Below, piece after piece: positions 52,166-63,104 of a DNA stretch of 64,000 bases; position 1 is the first letter of the stretch; the number at the start of each line of letters is the position of its first letter. The translations under genes were made by a program, and so were the position numbers. The notes beneath the pieces were generated by a model. That model did not search any database and had not been told where the DNA came from. It was given only the letters and a program-made list of their open reading frames with translations. The DNA is from JBBTDV01 sp038042605 (GTDB lineage Bacteria > Bdellovibrionota > UBA1018): assembly GCA_964358645.1 (NCBI GenBank), contig CAYHPW010000005.1:23945-87944 (forward strand), in the 5' to 3' direction.

Positions 52166-52195
52166 TTGCAATTACACGTATTTTCAAGCTATAAA
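52166..52195 (+). promoter_or_regulatory. Probable promoter of the acyl-CoA synthetase
   Basis: TTGCAA (52166-52171) and TATAAA (52190-52195) with 18 bases between. It is in the 78-base gap after smpB, placing the start near 52202 and the gene ATG at 52222. Confidence 0.45.
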
Positions 52196-52221
52196 GTAAT
52201 CATTAGCAGATCAATCGCATT

Positions 52222-54066
52222 ATGACGCCGATTATAAGACCCACTGTTTCAGCAACTTTTTTAGAACGTGTTAATACGTCGCCGAATGCGATTGCGTTTT
52301 ACTATAAGTCTATTGACCCCACTAACCCGAGACCGGAACATGAATGGGCAAAAATCACATTTGGTGAGTTTTTTGCTGAGTGCCGCCTTGTTTCATTTGG
52401 GCTGACCGCTGAAGGGATCTTGGCTGGGGACAAAGTAGCAATAGTTTCATCAACTCGTTATGAATGGTCGCTTTGTGATATGGCCACAATCGGCGCTAAA
52501 GCAATCACGGTGCCGGTCTACCCTTCACTCACAGCAGAAGATGCCACGTTCATAATTAATCATTCTGAAGCTAAAATCGCTATATTGGAAAACACCAGGC
52601 AGCTTCACAAGTTGATAACTTTTATAGCAGAACACCAAAATTTGCTGCCTCACCTGAGAACTATTGTTATCATAGAGCCATACACCACTGATCCTAAGCT
52701 TGAGCGAGGGATTCCACAGAAAATCATCTCCTTTGATGAATTAAAAAGAAATGGACGAATAGAGGAATCAAAAAACCCCTCTTGTTTCTCTCAAAACCTT
52801 TTATCAGCGGATCCTGATGAACTCATAACCATATGCTACACTTCTGGTACGACCGGCCTCCCCAAGGGAGCAATGCTTACACATAAAAATATGATGAGCG
52901 TTTTGGAAGACTGTGTGCGCGTATTCAATAGACATATTTCGCCAGAAAAAGAAGTGTTGTTGTCATTCCTGCCTTTTTCACACATCCTGGGAAAAGTCGA
53001 GTCAATGGCAATATATGTCTTCGGTTGGCAACAATGGTTTGCTGAAAGCTTTGAAAAACTCACAACTAATCTCAAAGATGCGCGCCCCACGTTACTTTTC
53101 GGCGTTCCAAGAACTTTTGAAAAAGCTTACGAAAAAATAATCCTTTCTGTTAACTCAAGCCCTCCGTTTCTTAAAAATTTATATAAGCTATCCACGTCAA
53201 CAGGGGGGGGCATATCATGGAGTGCTAAGCTGGCTGTATCAGCAGCGAGACTTTTTATTTTCAGAAAAATTAGAAATGGTTTTGGTGGACGTCTTAAGTG
53301 GGCTATCTGTGGAGGCGCTCCATTGCCGAAAGAACTTGGCGAATTTTTCCATAAAGTGGGGATCACCATTCTGGAAGGCTATGGTCTTACGGAAACATGC
53401 GCCCCGGTAACTCTGAATACGCCGAATAATATTCGATTTGGTTCCGTGGGCAGACCATTACCTGAGGTTTCAATAAAAACAGCCCCAGATGGCGAAATAC
53501 TTGTAAAATCAGAAAAAATCTTTAAGGGATACTTTAAGCTGCCTGAAGAAACGACATCGGCATTCCAAGATGGATGGTTTTGTACTGGCGACATCGGTAG
53601 TTTTGATAAGGATGGCTTTCTACAAATCACTGAACGCAAGAAAGACCTAATTGTTACAAGCAGCGGAAAAAACATAGCACCCCAAAAAATGGAGGGTATA
53701 GCAAAGTCGTACGTCTTAATTAATCAGTTCATTGTACATGGTGATAATCGAAATTATTTAACAGCGCTTATAACCCTCAATAAAGAACAAGCCATAAAGT
53801 ATGCTACTGACCATCAAGTATTATTCAGTGAATATACGGAGCTTGTAAAAAATCCCCGCATGATAGGCGCAATGCAAAAAATTGTTGATGATATCAATAA
53901 GCATCTGGCTAAGTACGAGAAAATAAAGCGCTTTTTGATATTACCAAATGAGTTTACTGTTGAAAACGGCGAGCTTACACCTTCATTAAAGTTTAAACGA
54001 AGCTTAATTAATAAGCGGTATAAGAACTTGCTGGATAGTATGTATGCTTTATCTACAGAGTATTGA
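52222..54066 (+). CDS. Long-chain-fatty-acid-CoA ligase
   Basis: 614 residues. AMP-binding fold: P-loop YTSGTTGLPKGAMLTHKNM, FLPFSHILGKVE, GGAPLPKELGEFF and GYGLTETCAPVT; the C-terminal domain has GWFCTGDIGSFDKDGFLQITERKKDLIVTSSGKNIAPQ, with the catalytic lysine pattern. It activates fatty acids to acyl-CoA through acyl-AMP (FadD15/Faa type). It lacks a Shine-Dalgarno sequence. The rpoZ -35 overlaps its stop codon. The ATP and fatty acid sites look intact. Confidence 0.92.
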   Translation: MTPIIRPTVSATFLERVNTSPNAIAFYYKSIDPTNPRPEHEWAKITFGEFFAECRLVSFGLTAEGILAGDKVAIVSSTRYEWSLCDMATIGAKAITVPVYPSLTAEDATFIINHSEAKIAILENTRQLHKLITFIAEHQNLLPHLRTIVIIEPYTTDPKLERGIPQKIISFDELKRNGRIEESKNPSCFSQNLLSADPDELITICYTSGTTGLPKGAMLTHKNMMSVLEDCVRVFNRHISPEKEVLLSFLPFSHILGKVESMAIYVFGWQQWFAESFEKLTTNLKDARPTLLFGVPRTFEKAYEKIILSVNSSPPFLKNLYKLSTSTGGGISWSAKLAVSAARLFIFRKIRNGFGGRLKWAICGGAPLPKELGEFFHKVGITILEGYGLTETCAPVTLNTPNNIRFGSVGRPLPEVSIKTAPDGEILVKSEKIFKGYFKLPEETTSAFQDGWFCTGDIGSFDKDGFLQITERKKDLIVTSSGKNIAPQKMEGIAKSYVLINQFIVHGDNRNYLTALITLNKEQAIKYATDHQVLFSEYTELVKNPRMIGAMQKIVDDINKHLAKYEKIKRFLILPNEFTVENGELTPSLKFKRSLINKRYKNLLDSMYALSTEY

Positions 54067-54091
54067 CTCTTTCAGTAATATCCGATAGTTA
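54063..54091 (+). promoter_or_regulatory. Probable promoter of rpoZ
   Basis: TTGACT (54063-54068), 17 bases, TAGTTA (54086-54091). The -35 lies on the stop codon of the acyl-CoA synthetase, and the start would be near 54098, leaving a 31-base leader with CAGGGAG before the ATG at 54130. Confidence 0.45.
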
Positions 54092-54129
54092 AAAACATTG
54101 TTAGCAATAAAAACAGGGAGAATTTAAAG

Positions 54130-54366
54130 ATGGCTCGCGTAACAATAGAGGATTGCTTGAAGTACGTTGATAATATGTATGAGCTGGTCCATCTGGCAAC
54201 GAAACGTACAAGGATGCTTTATCGTGGCGCTGATCCGCTTGTTAAAAGCAAGAACAGGACTGTTGTAATAGCTTTACGCGAAATAGCAGCCGGTAGGGTG
54301 GTTCATGTGAAGAACTCGGACAGCGGTGGTAATCAGTCACTTGATCTGCCTGGAATGTCTAATTAA
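54130..54366 (+). CDS. rpoZ: RNA polymerase omega subunit
   Basis: 78 residues. ARVTIEDCLKYVDNMYELVHLATKRTRML and VVIALREIAAGRV match the omega fold (RTR... and ALREIAxG). It assists assembly of beta-prime into RNA polymerase. GGGAG is 9 bases before ATG. SpoT, often beside rpoZ, is absent here. Confidence 0.93.
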   Translation: MARVTIEDCLKYVDNMYELVHLATKRTRMLYRGADPLVKSKNRTVVIALREIAAGRVVHVKNSDSGGNQSLDLPGMSN

Positions 54367-54400
54367 ATCTTCTTGATTACTCATAAGAGGAGAGTTCGCC

Positions 54401-54619
54401 ATGAGCACCACCATAGCAATGGAACTCGAGCATAGCCGCAAAAGGCTCAATTACTATTTAACCATGAGAGATAAAAGTGGCAGCAACTCTGCCATTGAAA
54501 GATGGATTGCAATATATTCAGAGCGTATTAAAAAACTCGAAAGACAAAGCCAAAAAATAGATAGGATCGCCGTTAAACGCCGGCCAGAAATGTCATCTGA
54601 ACTTCAGATGACTGTTTAG
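54401..54619 (+). CDS. Small charged helical protein, function unknown
   Basis: 72 residues, GAGGAG 8 bases before ATG. Composition and pattern (MELEHSRKRLNYYLTMRDK, IYSERIKKLERQSQKIDRI) suggest two amphipathic helices that may form a coiled coil. It follows rpoZ by 34 bases and its stop overlaps the convergent lon stop by four bases. No family recognised. Confidence 0.7.
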   Translation: MSTTIAMELEHSRKRLNYYLTMRDKSGSNSAIERWIAIYSERIKKLERQSQKIDRIAVKRRPEMSSELQMTV

Positions 54620-57129
54620 TTAATAACGTTGACGCTTCGTCCATTGTCAGCTTGGCTCATTTTTATGTGGCTGGGTGTATGATAAGTCCTAGGTTTCACC
54701 TTGCCTTCCAACGCGTAATCTATGACTTCATCGACATTGCTGACATAATGAAAAAACATACCTTTTTTAGCATATTGAGGGACATCTTCCATGTCGTTTT
54801 GATTCAATTTGGGCAATATGACAGTGCTTACGCCAGCGCGTCGTGCCGCCAGAATCTTTTCTTTTATTCCTCCCACTGGTAACACCTTTCCAGTAAGAGA
54901 CAGCTCACCGGTCATGGCAACTTTATAACGGGTCTTACGGCCAGACAAAAGTGAATATAAAGCGGTGGCCATCGTCACTCCAGCAGAGGGGCCATCTTTG
55001 GGAATTGCTCCAGCGGGGATATGCACGTGAAAATCACGGTTCTTAAAATAATCATTATCCAGTTTAAAATCGGCACTTGCTTTACGTTTGATGTAACTCC
55101 AAGCTATCGCCGCACTCTCTGTCATTACTTCACCCATCTGTCCTGTAAGTTTTAAGTTACCGGTCCCGGTTATATCGGTGGCTTCAACGAAAAGAATATC
55201 GCCACCGGTGGTCGTCCATGCCAGACCAACCACCACCCCAGGTGAAGTGACTCTTTCAGCTATCTCTTTATAAAATCGCTTCGGGCCAAGCCATGATCGC
55301 AATTCACGTGACTTTATAAATATAGGCTTAACATGGCCATTTTTCTTAGCTGTCCTGCCGCCGTTATCAACCAGTTTGGTAGCTGATTTTCTTGCTATCT
55401 TGCCCACTACTTGTTGCAGAGTTCTCAAGCCCGGCTCCCTAGCGTAATCCGTCATGATTGTCCTTAAAGCTGAAATTTCAAACCGTAGTTCGGACGGCTT
55501 AAGTCCATGCTCCTCGAGCTGGCGCGGTATAACGTATTTAGTCGCGATATGTTCCTTTTCTTCCAGCGTGTAGCCCGGTAATTCTATTATTTCCATCCTA
55601 TCAAGCAGTGGTGCCGGAATCGTGCCTGTTGTATTAGCCGTCAATATGAACAAGACTTTTGAAAGGTCAAACGGGATATCCAAGTAGTGATCTAAAAATG
55701 CTTTATTCTGCTCTGGGTCCAGGACTTCAAGTAGTGCGCTGGCGGGATCACCTTGAAAACTTTGACCGAGTTTATCAATTTCATCCAACATAAGCACAGA
55801 ATTTTTCGCTCCAGCTCGCTTTAAGCCCTGTATAACTTTGCCTGGCATTGCGCCAACATAAGTTCGCCTATGGCCCTTTATTTCGGCTTCGTCACGCATG
55901 CCACCCAAAGAAAATCGAAAGAAATTCCGTCCCATGGTTTTGGCTATGGATTTTCCAACTGATGTTTTGCCTACGCCAGGCGGCCCAACGAGACAGATTA
56001 TCGAACCACGCGGCTCTGCTTTGAGTTTCCTGACCGCCAGGAATTCTATGATTCGTTCCTTTACCTTATCTAATCCATAATGATCGGCGTCTAGAATATC
56101 CCGCGCACGCTTCAGATCTAGGTTATCCTCGGTTTCCTTACTCCAAGGTAATGCGCATATGGTTTCTAAGTAGCTTCTGGTGACATTATATTCAGGGGAC
56201 ATTTCGGAAATAGTTTCAAACTTATTAAGTTCTTCCAGCGCCGCCTTTTTTACATCTTCAGGCATGTTTGCCGCATCTATGCGTTCACGGAAACTACGAT
56301 GTGATTTTTCCTTACCATCCTCTTCTATCCCAAGCTCGCGCTTGATGGATTTTAACTGTTCTTTCAGGAAAAACTCGCGTTGAAGCTTGTTTATTTTGCT
56401 ATTTACTTCATCATTAATTTTACGCTGTAAATCAGCGACATCCTGCTCCCGACGCAGATGTAGAAGAAGCTTCTCGAAACGAGATTTCACCGAAAGAGTT
56501 TCTAAGAAGTCCTGAGCGTCTGCTTTAGGAAGTGCCAATGCGAATGCCACAAGATCGGCTATAGCGCCAGGACCTGGCGCATTAATCATAGCCATTCTCA
56601 TTTCTTCAGTAAAAAATGGGTTGGCTTCCGACAGTTTTTTTACATATGCAATCACGGATCTAGTGAGTGCATCCATTTCCGTAGATTTTTCGACGATGTC
56701 ATCCAAATACTCTGTTTCAACAACTATGTGAGGCTCTACGGATAACACTCTCTTGATCCGGAAGCGCTTCATACTGTGCACTAAAAGATTAATCGACCCG
56801 TCAGGAACGCGCAGTCTCTTAAGAATCTTAACCGCCACACCTATTTGATAAAGATCTGCAGCCTTGACATCCTCCTTTGCTTCACCACTACGTGTTAATA
56901 ACAACCCAATCATTCTCTGGCGGTTTATGGCTTCCTCAACCATGGCCACTTGCCTGGGCTGATTAACCAACAATGGGGCCAATAAAGTTGGACATACAAC
57001 TACGTTGTTTACTGGTAGAATGAATAAGTTTGAAGGAAGCACTTGTTCCGGCAATACAAGGGTACCGATTTTGCCTTCTTTATCAGAAACCTCGTAGGTT
57101 ATTTCATTACTATCTTCTTGTTTAATCAT
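54616..57129 (-). CDS. lon: ATP-dependent protease Lon
   Basis: 837 residues. LAN substrate-binding domain (about 30-230), AAA+ domain with Walker A CLVGPPGVGKTSVGKSI, Walker B VLMLDEIDKLG and HRRTYVGAMPGKVIQ, and protease domain with KDGPSAGVTMATAL (catalytic Ser) and VGGIKEKILAARRAG (catalytic Lys). It degrades misfolded and regulatory proteins in the cytosol. Length is typical for LonA. A 77-base gap follows before the AMIN-like gene. Confidence 0.97.
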   Translation of the reverse strand: MIKQEDSNEITYEVSDKEGKIGTLVLPEQVLPSNLFILPVNNVVVCPTLLAPLLVNQPRQVAMVEEAINRQRMIGLLLTRSGEAKEDVKAADLYQIGVAVKILKRLRVPDGSINLLVHSMKRFRIKRVLSVEPHIVVETEYLDDIVEKSTEMDALTRSVIAYVKKLSEANPFFTEEMRMAMINAPGPGAIADLVAFALALPKADAQDFLETLSVKSRFEKLLLHLRREQDVADLQRKINDEVNSKINKLQREFFLKEQLKSIKRELGIEEDGKEKSHRSFRERIDAANMPEDVKKAALEELNKFETISEMSPEYNVTRSYLETICALPWSKETEDNLDLKRARDILDADHYGLDKVKERIIEFLAVRKLKAEPRGSIICLVGPPGVGKTSVGKSIAKTMGRNFFRFSLGGMRDEAEIKGHRRTYVGAMPGKVIQGLKRAGAKNSVLMLDEIDKLGQSFQGDPASALLEVLDPEQNKAFLDHYLDIPFDLSKVLFILTANTTGTIPAPLLDRMEIIELPGYTLEEKEHIATKYVIPRQLEEHGLKPSELRFEISALRTIMTDYAREPGLRTLQQVVGKIARKSATKLVDNGGRTAKKNGHVKPIFIKSRELRSWLGPKRFYKEIAERVTSPGVVVGLAWTTTGGDILFVEATDITGTGNLKLTGQMGEVMTESAAIAWSYIKRKASADFKLDNDYFKNRDFHVHIPAGAIPKDGPSAGVTMATALYSLLSGRKTRYKVAMTGELSLTGKVLPVGGIKEKILAARRAGVSTVILPKLNQNDMEDVPQYAKKGMFFHYVSNVDEVIDYALEGKVKPRTYHTPSHIKMSQADNGRSVNVIN

Positions 57130-57206
57130 ACTGGCGGCTTATGCAATAAGTCCTTTTTGTTAAAATGAACACGTATCAGGTTTTAGCAAGTATTAAAACG
57201 TGATTT

Positions 57207-57776
57207 CTAATCGGAATTTTTTGACCTTTTTGAGGCCGTTAAACCACGTATATCAAGAATAATCCGTGTAGGGTTGCTTAACTCGAACACCTCAATCGGG
57301 TATTCTGCTTTTAATTCAAAAACAAGCGTCCAAGATTCTTCATCTAGGACAGGATAAAAAATTAAATTTCGGACAAACCGGCTCTTTTTGAAAATAGAAG
57401 CTATTTTTTTCGCATCAAATAAAAACTTAGGCTTTCCCCAAAGTGTTAAAACAAGCCGCTGTTCCTCCGGAGAAACAGCAACTTGATAATATGGAGGCCT
57501 TGGAATGCCAACCGGTTCGCCATTGCGTTGACCTTCCAAATCTATCACTATCCTCTCAGACCCGGCACTAAACGCCCGCCTGACATCTTTAACCAGCACG
57601 CCATTGATAGCCTTGTCACCGCCGATGATGAGACCATCATGAATAAAATTCTGGCTCTTTTTTGCATCAGCTATATGGACCCTTTCACTATGAAATTCAA
57701 TATTGGCCTGGAGATTATGAGAGGCAAAACCAAACACTGACAATAAAAACACCCATATAAAATTGTAATATTTCAT
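57207..57776 (-). CDS. AMIN-domain-like exported protein
   Basis: 189 residues from ATG 57776 (the open frame extends 45 codons further upstream into the neighbouring gene's 3' end). Signal peptide FIWVFLLSVFGFASHNLQA, then beta-rich stretches with GSERIVIDLEGQRN, YYQVAVSPEEQRLVLTLWG, LIFYPVLDEESWTLVFEL and PTRIILDIRGL, a two-copy pattern like AMIN domains that bind peptidoglycan or glycans in amidases and secretins. Here it stands alone with no amidase domain. Downstream of the matrixin in the same direction. Confidence 0.7.
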   Translation of the reverse strand: MKYYNFIWVFLLSVFGFASHNLQANIEFHSERVHIADAKKSQNFIHDGLIIGGDKAINGVLVKDVRRAFSAGSERIVIDLEGQRNGEPVGIPRPPYYQVAVSPEEQRLVLTLWGKPKFLFDAKKIASIFKKSRFVRNLIFYPVLDEESWTLVFELKAEYPIEVFELSNPTRIILDIRGLTASKRSKNSD

Positions 57777-57822
57777 GCTTACTAACAAGACTAAACGGCC
57801 AACCATTAATACGCAAGAGCGA

Positions 57823-59688
57823 TCAAGAATTCTCCTTTGAAAAACACAGGCGTGCAAACCCCCATACAAAAAGAAAAGGCAAGAACCATGTGGCCACCGC
57901 ATGAGATTCAATGGGAACTTGGTCGTTTACATTTTGATTGCTGGAGGAAGATTTAATTATTCGGGTGCTTGAACAAAAACCACCACTGTTTTTTTGTGAA
58001 TCGCTTGTTCTAGACGGGATCTTATCTGGAGAGGAATACTTTGGAAAATTCTCGTCCATCCTGCATCTTGGGTTAAATGATAATTCATGTTCCAGTACAG
58101 GTCTTGGCTCATTGACTGAACCGACGATTAAAAAAAATGGGGCAGGATCTAAGAGCGAGGATCCTCCGGGATAGGCTGGATAGGCAGGATATGGAAAATA
58201 GGTGTTGGCCGCTGAGTTGGCTTGCTCAACTTTTAAAACGTAATCCGATGGTTCAAGCCCATCAAAAACAAGCATTGCATCATAATTAATGAACCCCGAC
58301 TCGCCGGTATAAGCCACTTTACTCTTGGTCCCTGGGACAAGCTGGCCATAACGATCTAGAAGTGAAAGGTTCACTATAATCGGGGAGTAAAGTGTATATG
58401 CCATCCCGCTGATTTCAATATGTCCAGAAAGTGAGCGGAGGAGATAATAAGCTGATTTGCCGTTGCTTAATCTATCCACCACCCCAAAGCCTGGTTTGTA
58501 TGTAGCGCCGTCGAAAATTTCTGGAGCTGTAGCAAAATCCGTTGAGAATATTATCGTTTTAACTGCTGCTGCACCTTGAGCGCCACATGCCACCTTGAAA
58601 GTCGGGGCCGTAACGGATTGGCCTTGTTGTACCTCAATCGGCTGTAAAGTGTTCATGGTACCATCAGTAAGAAAACCCCTGGCAAAAAAAGTGTGTTCTG
58701 TACAGATATTATGGTTAAGACCGGTATAAAAAGCCGGGAGAGTCTGTGAACTAACTACAAAGGGTTCAACCATTATGAAATAGTCGCCAGGTTCTAGCGC
58801 ATCAATGGTATAATTGCCGCTTTTGTCCGTCAATGCAGTCGCTAATATGGTTCCACGTCTTCTTGAAATAGCTAAAACGTGCGCACCAAAAACAGGTGCC
58901 CCACTTTCTGATATGCCACTCTCTGATATGATTGATCCTGTGATACCGCCTCTGTTGTATAAATTTCCGGCCTGATACAACGCACGGATAGCGATTTGCT
59001 CATCACAACTTAGATAAGCTTGTTCTGGTGACTCCATAAATAACATCGTAGATTGAAGGCTTTCAGTATGTGAAAGCCCCAAGGCGTGTCCCAATTCGTG
59101 GGTAATGACATTTTCTATGAAAACTTTATTTTCTCCGCTACCAAGGGATGTGCGGTTTTTTCCATAGCCACCATAACCGGATGTATCAGCTGGATTCATG
59201 GTAAAATAAAAATCTTTATCATTAAGAATGATGTCGGATTCCATTATCTCTCCGGTGTTAGTGTTATACCATACCTGTGTAAGCCCGATGACATGGGACG
59301 AAAGGCCAGTGTCGCCACCGCCGGCACTAGAAGCAAAATATATGGATGAGTAACCGTTGTAGTCGCTGTTGGTTTCGAATATGCGCTTGTCGCCGCCCTG
59401 CCAATAATCAAAATTTACAGAGCCAGATCCGGCGGCACCCCAGCGCTGCAGGGACCTTACTGCTGCACCATAAAAAGCCTGCTCACTGATACTATTTGTA
59501 TTTAACGGATTGCCGAGCAGATTTAATTTTACCGGCTGTTTCCAACGTATTTTTGTCCCATTAATGGATCTTGTCTCGGTATATGCCATGCTTTTTGTGG
59601 CCATAGGAAATATGACAGAGAAACAACCCAGAAATAGTGAGAGAAATATGGTCAATCCGCGTCCCTGGTTTCTCATTTCCCCATCCAT
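57823..59688 (-). CDS. Secreted matrixin-like metalloprotease with C-terminal membrane anchor
   Basis: 621 residues. Signal peptide (LTIFLSLFLGCFSVIFPMATKSMA). Catalytic domain about 40-240: HELGHALGLSH (three zinc-ligand histidines, HExxHxxGxxH), followed by the Met-turn-like MLFMESPEQAYLS. Then come a carboxypeptidase regulatory-like beta domain (about 250-330, GNYTIDALEPGDYFIMVEPF) and another beta domain. The end is a Ser/Asn-rich linker and a C-terminal hydrophobic helix with FSKENS, resembling a cell-surface sorting or anchor tail. GGGAGAG lies before the ATG. Substrate unknown. Confidence 0.85.
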   Translation of the reverse strand: MDGEMRNQGRGLTIFLSLFLGCFSVIFPMATKSMAYTETRSINGTKIRWKQPVKLNLLGNPLNTNSISEQAFYGAAVRSLQRWGAAGSGSVNFDYWQGGDKRIFETNSDYNGYSSIYFASSAGGGDTGLSSHVIGLTQVWYNTNTGEIMESDIILNDKDFYFTMNPADTSGYGGYGKNRTSLGSGENKVFIENVITHELGHALGLSHTESLQSTMLFMESPEQAYLSCDEQIAIRALYQAGNLYNRGGITGSIISESGISESGAPVFGAHVLAISRRRGTILATALTDKSGNYTIDALEPGDYFIMVEPFVVSSQTLPAFYTGLNHNICTEHTFFARGFLTDGTMNTLQPIEVQQGQSVTAPTFKVACGAQGAAAVKTIIFSTDFATAPEIFDGATYKPGFGVVDRLSNGKSAYYLLRSLSGHIEISGMAYTLYSPIIVNLSLLDRYGQLVPGTKSKVAYTGESGFINYDAMLVFDGLEPSDYVLKVEQANSAANTYFPYPAYPAYPGGSSLLDPAPFFLIVGSVNEPRPVLEHELSFNPRCRMDENFPKYSSPDKIPSRTSDSQKNSGGFCSSTRIIKSSSSNQNVNDQVPIESHAVATWFLPFLFVWGFARLCFSKENS

Positions 59689-59729
59689 GAGGAGGCTCTC
59701 CCGATGACGATATCAATTTGACCTGCGTC

Positions 59730-60521
59730 TTATTTTGTTTTTAGAAAAATAATCATCACGCTAAGCGCAGCCGCAAGTCCAAGCGACATCAGGATCCAAA
59801 AGCTGTCGAACCCCACTGCTGCCTGATCCGATGGCGACTTAGATTCTTGTAATTGCAAATGAGGTGCCTCATTGTTTAATGCCGCTTGATCTGGAAAATT
59901 AGATTTTGGCTGTTTGATGAGATCCTTGCTTCCATGGCTATAAGCCTGTTGTTCCTTGTCTTTGTTTTCATCGCGTGCTTGTTTTTGTATCAACTGTCTT
60001 AGTAGTTCCACTGTCCATTTATTGACGCTTGGAGTGTCACTGTGCCCTTCTATATGTTGTTTTGGCACCACACCAGCGCCGGATAGGTACTCATTGCCAT
60101 CGTTATTTTTTTGAATATTGAACTTACCCATCATCATGCCCCAGACATCATGACTGCTATCTGAGTTCTTTTGACCTAGGAACACTACTACATCTTCGCC
60201 AGCTTCAAAACCTGCGGTACCTGCCACGCGCATTCCCACCCCGTCTTTTTCGCCGCCAAGCTCGCGCATCTGGATTGAGCGGCTGATTAATTCACCCTTC
60301 AATACCTCAATGACCTGAAATTCAAAAAATGTATAAATACGCCTGGTTCCATCCTCGCTATTAGCCCAATTTACGTTTCGGCTTCCTACAATCCCGCGTG
60401 CTATTATGGGGGCATCTTTTACGCTATCTTCGAATGGCTTTTCAACGAAGGTTGTACCGGAGGAGAAATCCCCTATTAAAAACATGATGGCAGCAAAGAC
60501 ATATCCCAAGATTTTTTTCAT
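59730..60521 (-). CDS. Exported protein with a C-terminal helix, matrixin partner
   Basis: 263 residues. Signal peptide (about 1-22), a beta-rich domain with APIIARGIVGSRN, DGTRRIYTFFEFQVIEVLKGE and AGEDVVVFLG, then a charged, Gln/Lys-rich linker and one C-terminal membrane helix (about 240-259) ending KTK. The IYTxxxFxVxEVLKG pattern is common in exported proteins of unassigned role. First gene of the operon with the matrixin, with a 41-base gap. The shared signal-plus-anchor layout suggests they act together at the surface. Confidence 0.75.
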   Translation of the reverse strand: MKKILGYVFAAIMFLIGDFSSGTTFVEKPFEDSVKDAPIIARGIVGSRNVNWANSEDGTRRIYTFFEFQVIEVLKGELISRSIQMRELGGEKDGVGMRVAGTAGFEAGEDVVVFLGQKNSDSSHDVWGMMMGKFNIQKNNDGNEYLSGAGVVPKQHIEGHSDTPSVNKWTVELLRQLIQKQARDENKDKEQQAYSHGSKDLIKQPKSNFPDQAALNNEAPHLQLQESKSPSDQAAVGFDSFWILMSLGLAAALSVMIIFLKTK

Positions 60522-60565
60522 CTTAAAAATATACCACTTTTGAAGGGGCGTTGAGAATTGTCAAC

Positions 60566-60594
60566 TTGCACTAAAAATAAGACGATGCTAAATC
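60566..60594 (+). promoter_or_regulatory. Probable promoter of tRNA-Lys
   Basis: TTGCAC (60566-60571), 17 bases, TAAATC (60589-60594), 10 bases before the tRNA. A GTTGA/TCAAC inverted repeat (60550-60565 region) lies just upstream of the -35. Confidence 0.4.
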
Positions 60595-60604
60595 CAATTG
60601 CAAT

Positions 60605-61823
<1,219 letters not shown>

Positions 61824-61883
61824 AAATAAAAATAACATCTAAAATTTTAATACTGTTAGAATAGCATGTAAAAGAGATAATTT

Positions 61884-63086
61884 ATGAATCACCAATGTGT
61901 AGATGTGGATCGGCGAATGCGTGTGATGTTTTTTGTAGAAGGATTTACTGACATAAGATTCGTTAAGGGACTTAGCGAGATATGCGATCTCACATTGGTT
62001 GTGCCATTGCGCCATTATATAGTAAGTGGTTTGAAAGAAAGAATAGGATTAAGCAATGCTAAGCTGAAAGTTGTGAAAATAGAAGGGGGGCGGCTTGGTT
62101 TCCAAACTCGGTCATTGGTCTATCTATGGCGACAAGCCAAGAACTTTGATGTAATTTTAGCGCAAGAAGTTCTCAGAGGTGCGATTAACGCAAATATCGT
62201 TGGTACCATAAAACACGTTCCCGTACTCACTTACATGGCTATTTCACCAGTTGAGTACTATCGTTGCAGATATGAACGCAAACAGATTAGTTGGCCAAAA
62301 GCTATAATAGGTGAAATGGCTATTAAGGCTATGATGAGTATTAATGGACGCCTGGCGACTAGTTGCCTTGTATTGGGTCCATATCTTGTCGATATTTCAT
62401 CTGATTATTGTAAACGCAACCGACAAGTCCTCTACTTCGGAGTAGATACAGAATTTTTTAAACCGATAGCAAAAGAAGAGACTAAGAAAATTAGAGAAAA
62501 ATTAAAATTACCATCAGATAAGTTTATTATTTTTTTATCAAGCCGTATAAGCCATGAGAAAGATCCAGAAACAGTAATAAGAGCTACAGCAATAGCTAGG
62601 AGTCGTGGGCTGGATGCTGTTGTGATAAACCTCTCTGGTGGGTATAAGGAATTTTTATTGTTGGCTAATAATCTTGGTTTCAAAAATACAGAAACTTGGA
62701 TTTATGCGCGACCAGCGGCACATCCTTTAATCGATCTGAATGAATATTATCAAGCAGCCGATGTGGTAGCGCAGGCATCTTTAGCTGAAGGACTTGGGTT
62801 ATCTCCACTGGAAGCGTTAGCTTGCGGTATCCCAGTTGTGGCGACAAGGGTAGGGGGTATGTCTGTACATTTAGATAATTATGCTAGAATGACACCTAAA
62901 GGTGATCCTGATGCTATGGCGAAAGAGTTTGTTTGGATAGCCGCAAATAGCGAGACCGCTAGGCGACAGGCATTAGTGGGACGTGAATATGTTGTTCGTG
63001 AATGGAATAGCAGAAAAGCTTTCAAAGAGTTACAAAATATTTTTAATGAGACGGTTAGTGAAAATAAATCTGGCAAGGCACTTTAA
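61884..63086 (+). CDS. Family 4 glycosyltransferase
   Basis: 400 residues. GT-B: VLYFGVDTEFFKP at the domain junction, FIIFLSSRISHEKDPETVI, and donor site SLAEGLGLSPLEALACGIPVVATRVGG with E-x7-E. AGAG lies 9 bases before the ATG at 61884. AT-rich base composition like its divergent neighbour. It likely elongates a surface glycan; donor and acceptor are unknown. Confidence 0.9.
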   Translation: MNHQCVDVDRRMRVMFFVEGFTDIRFVKGLSEICDLTLVVPLRHYIVSGLKERIGLSNAKLKVVKIEGGRLGFQTRSLVYLWRQAKNFDVILAQEVLRGAINANIVGTIKHVPVLTYMAISPVEYYRCRYERKQISWPKAIIGEMAIKAMMSINGRLATSCLVLGPYLVDISSDYCKRNRQVLYFGVDTEFFKPIAKEETKKIREKLKLPSDKFIIFLSSRISHEKDPETVIRATAIARSRGLDAVVINLSGGYKEFLLLANNLGFKNTETWIYARPAAHPLIDLNEYYQAADVVAQASLAEGLGLSPLEALACGIPVVATRVGGMSVHLDNYARMTPKGDPDAMAKEFVWIAANSETARRQALVGREYVVREWNSRKAFKELQNIFNETVSENKSGKAL

Positions 63087-63104
63087 ATAAAGTGGCTTAA
63101 TTTA

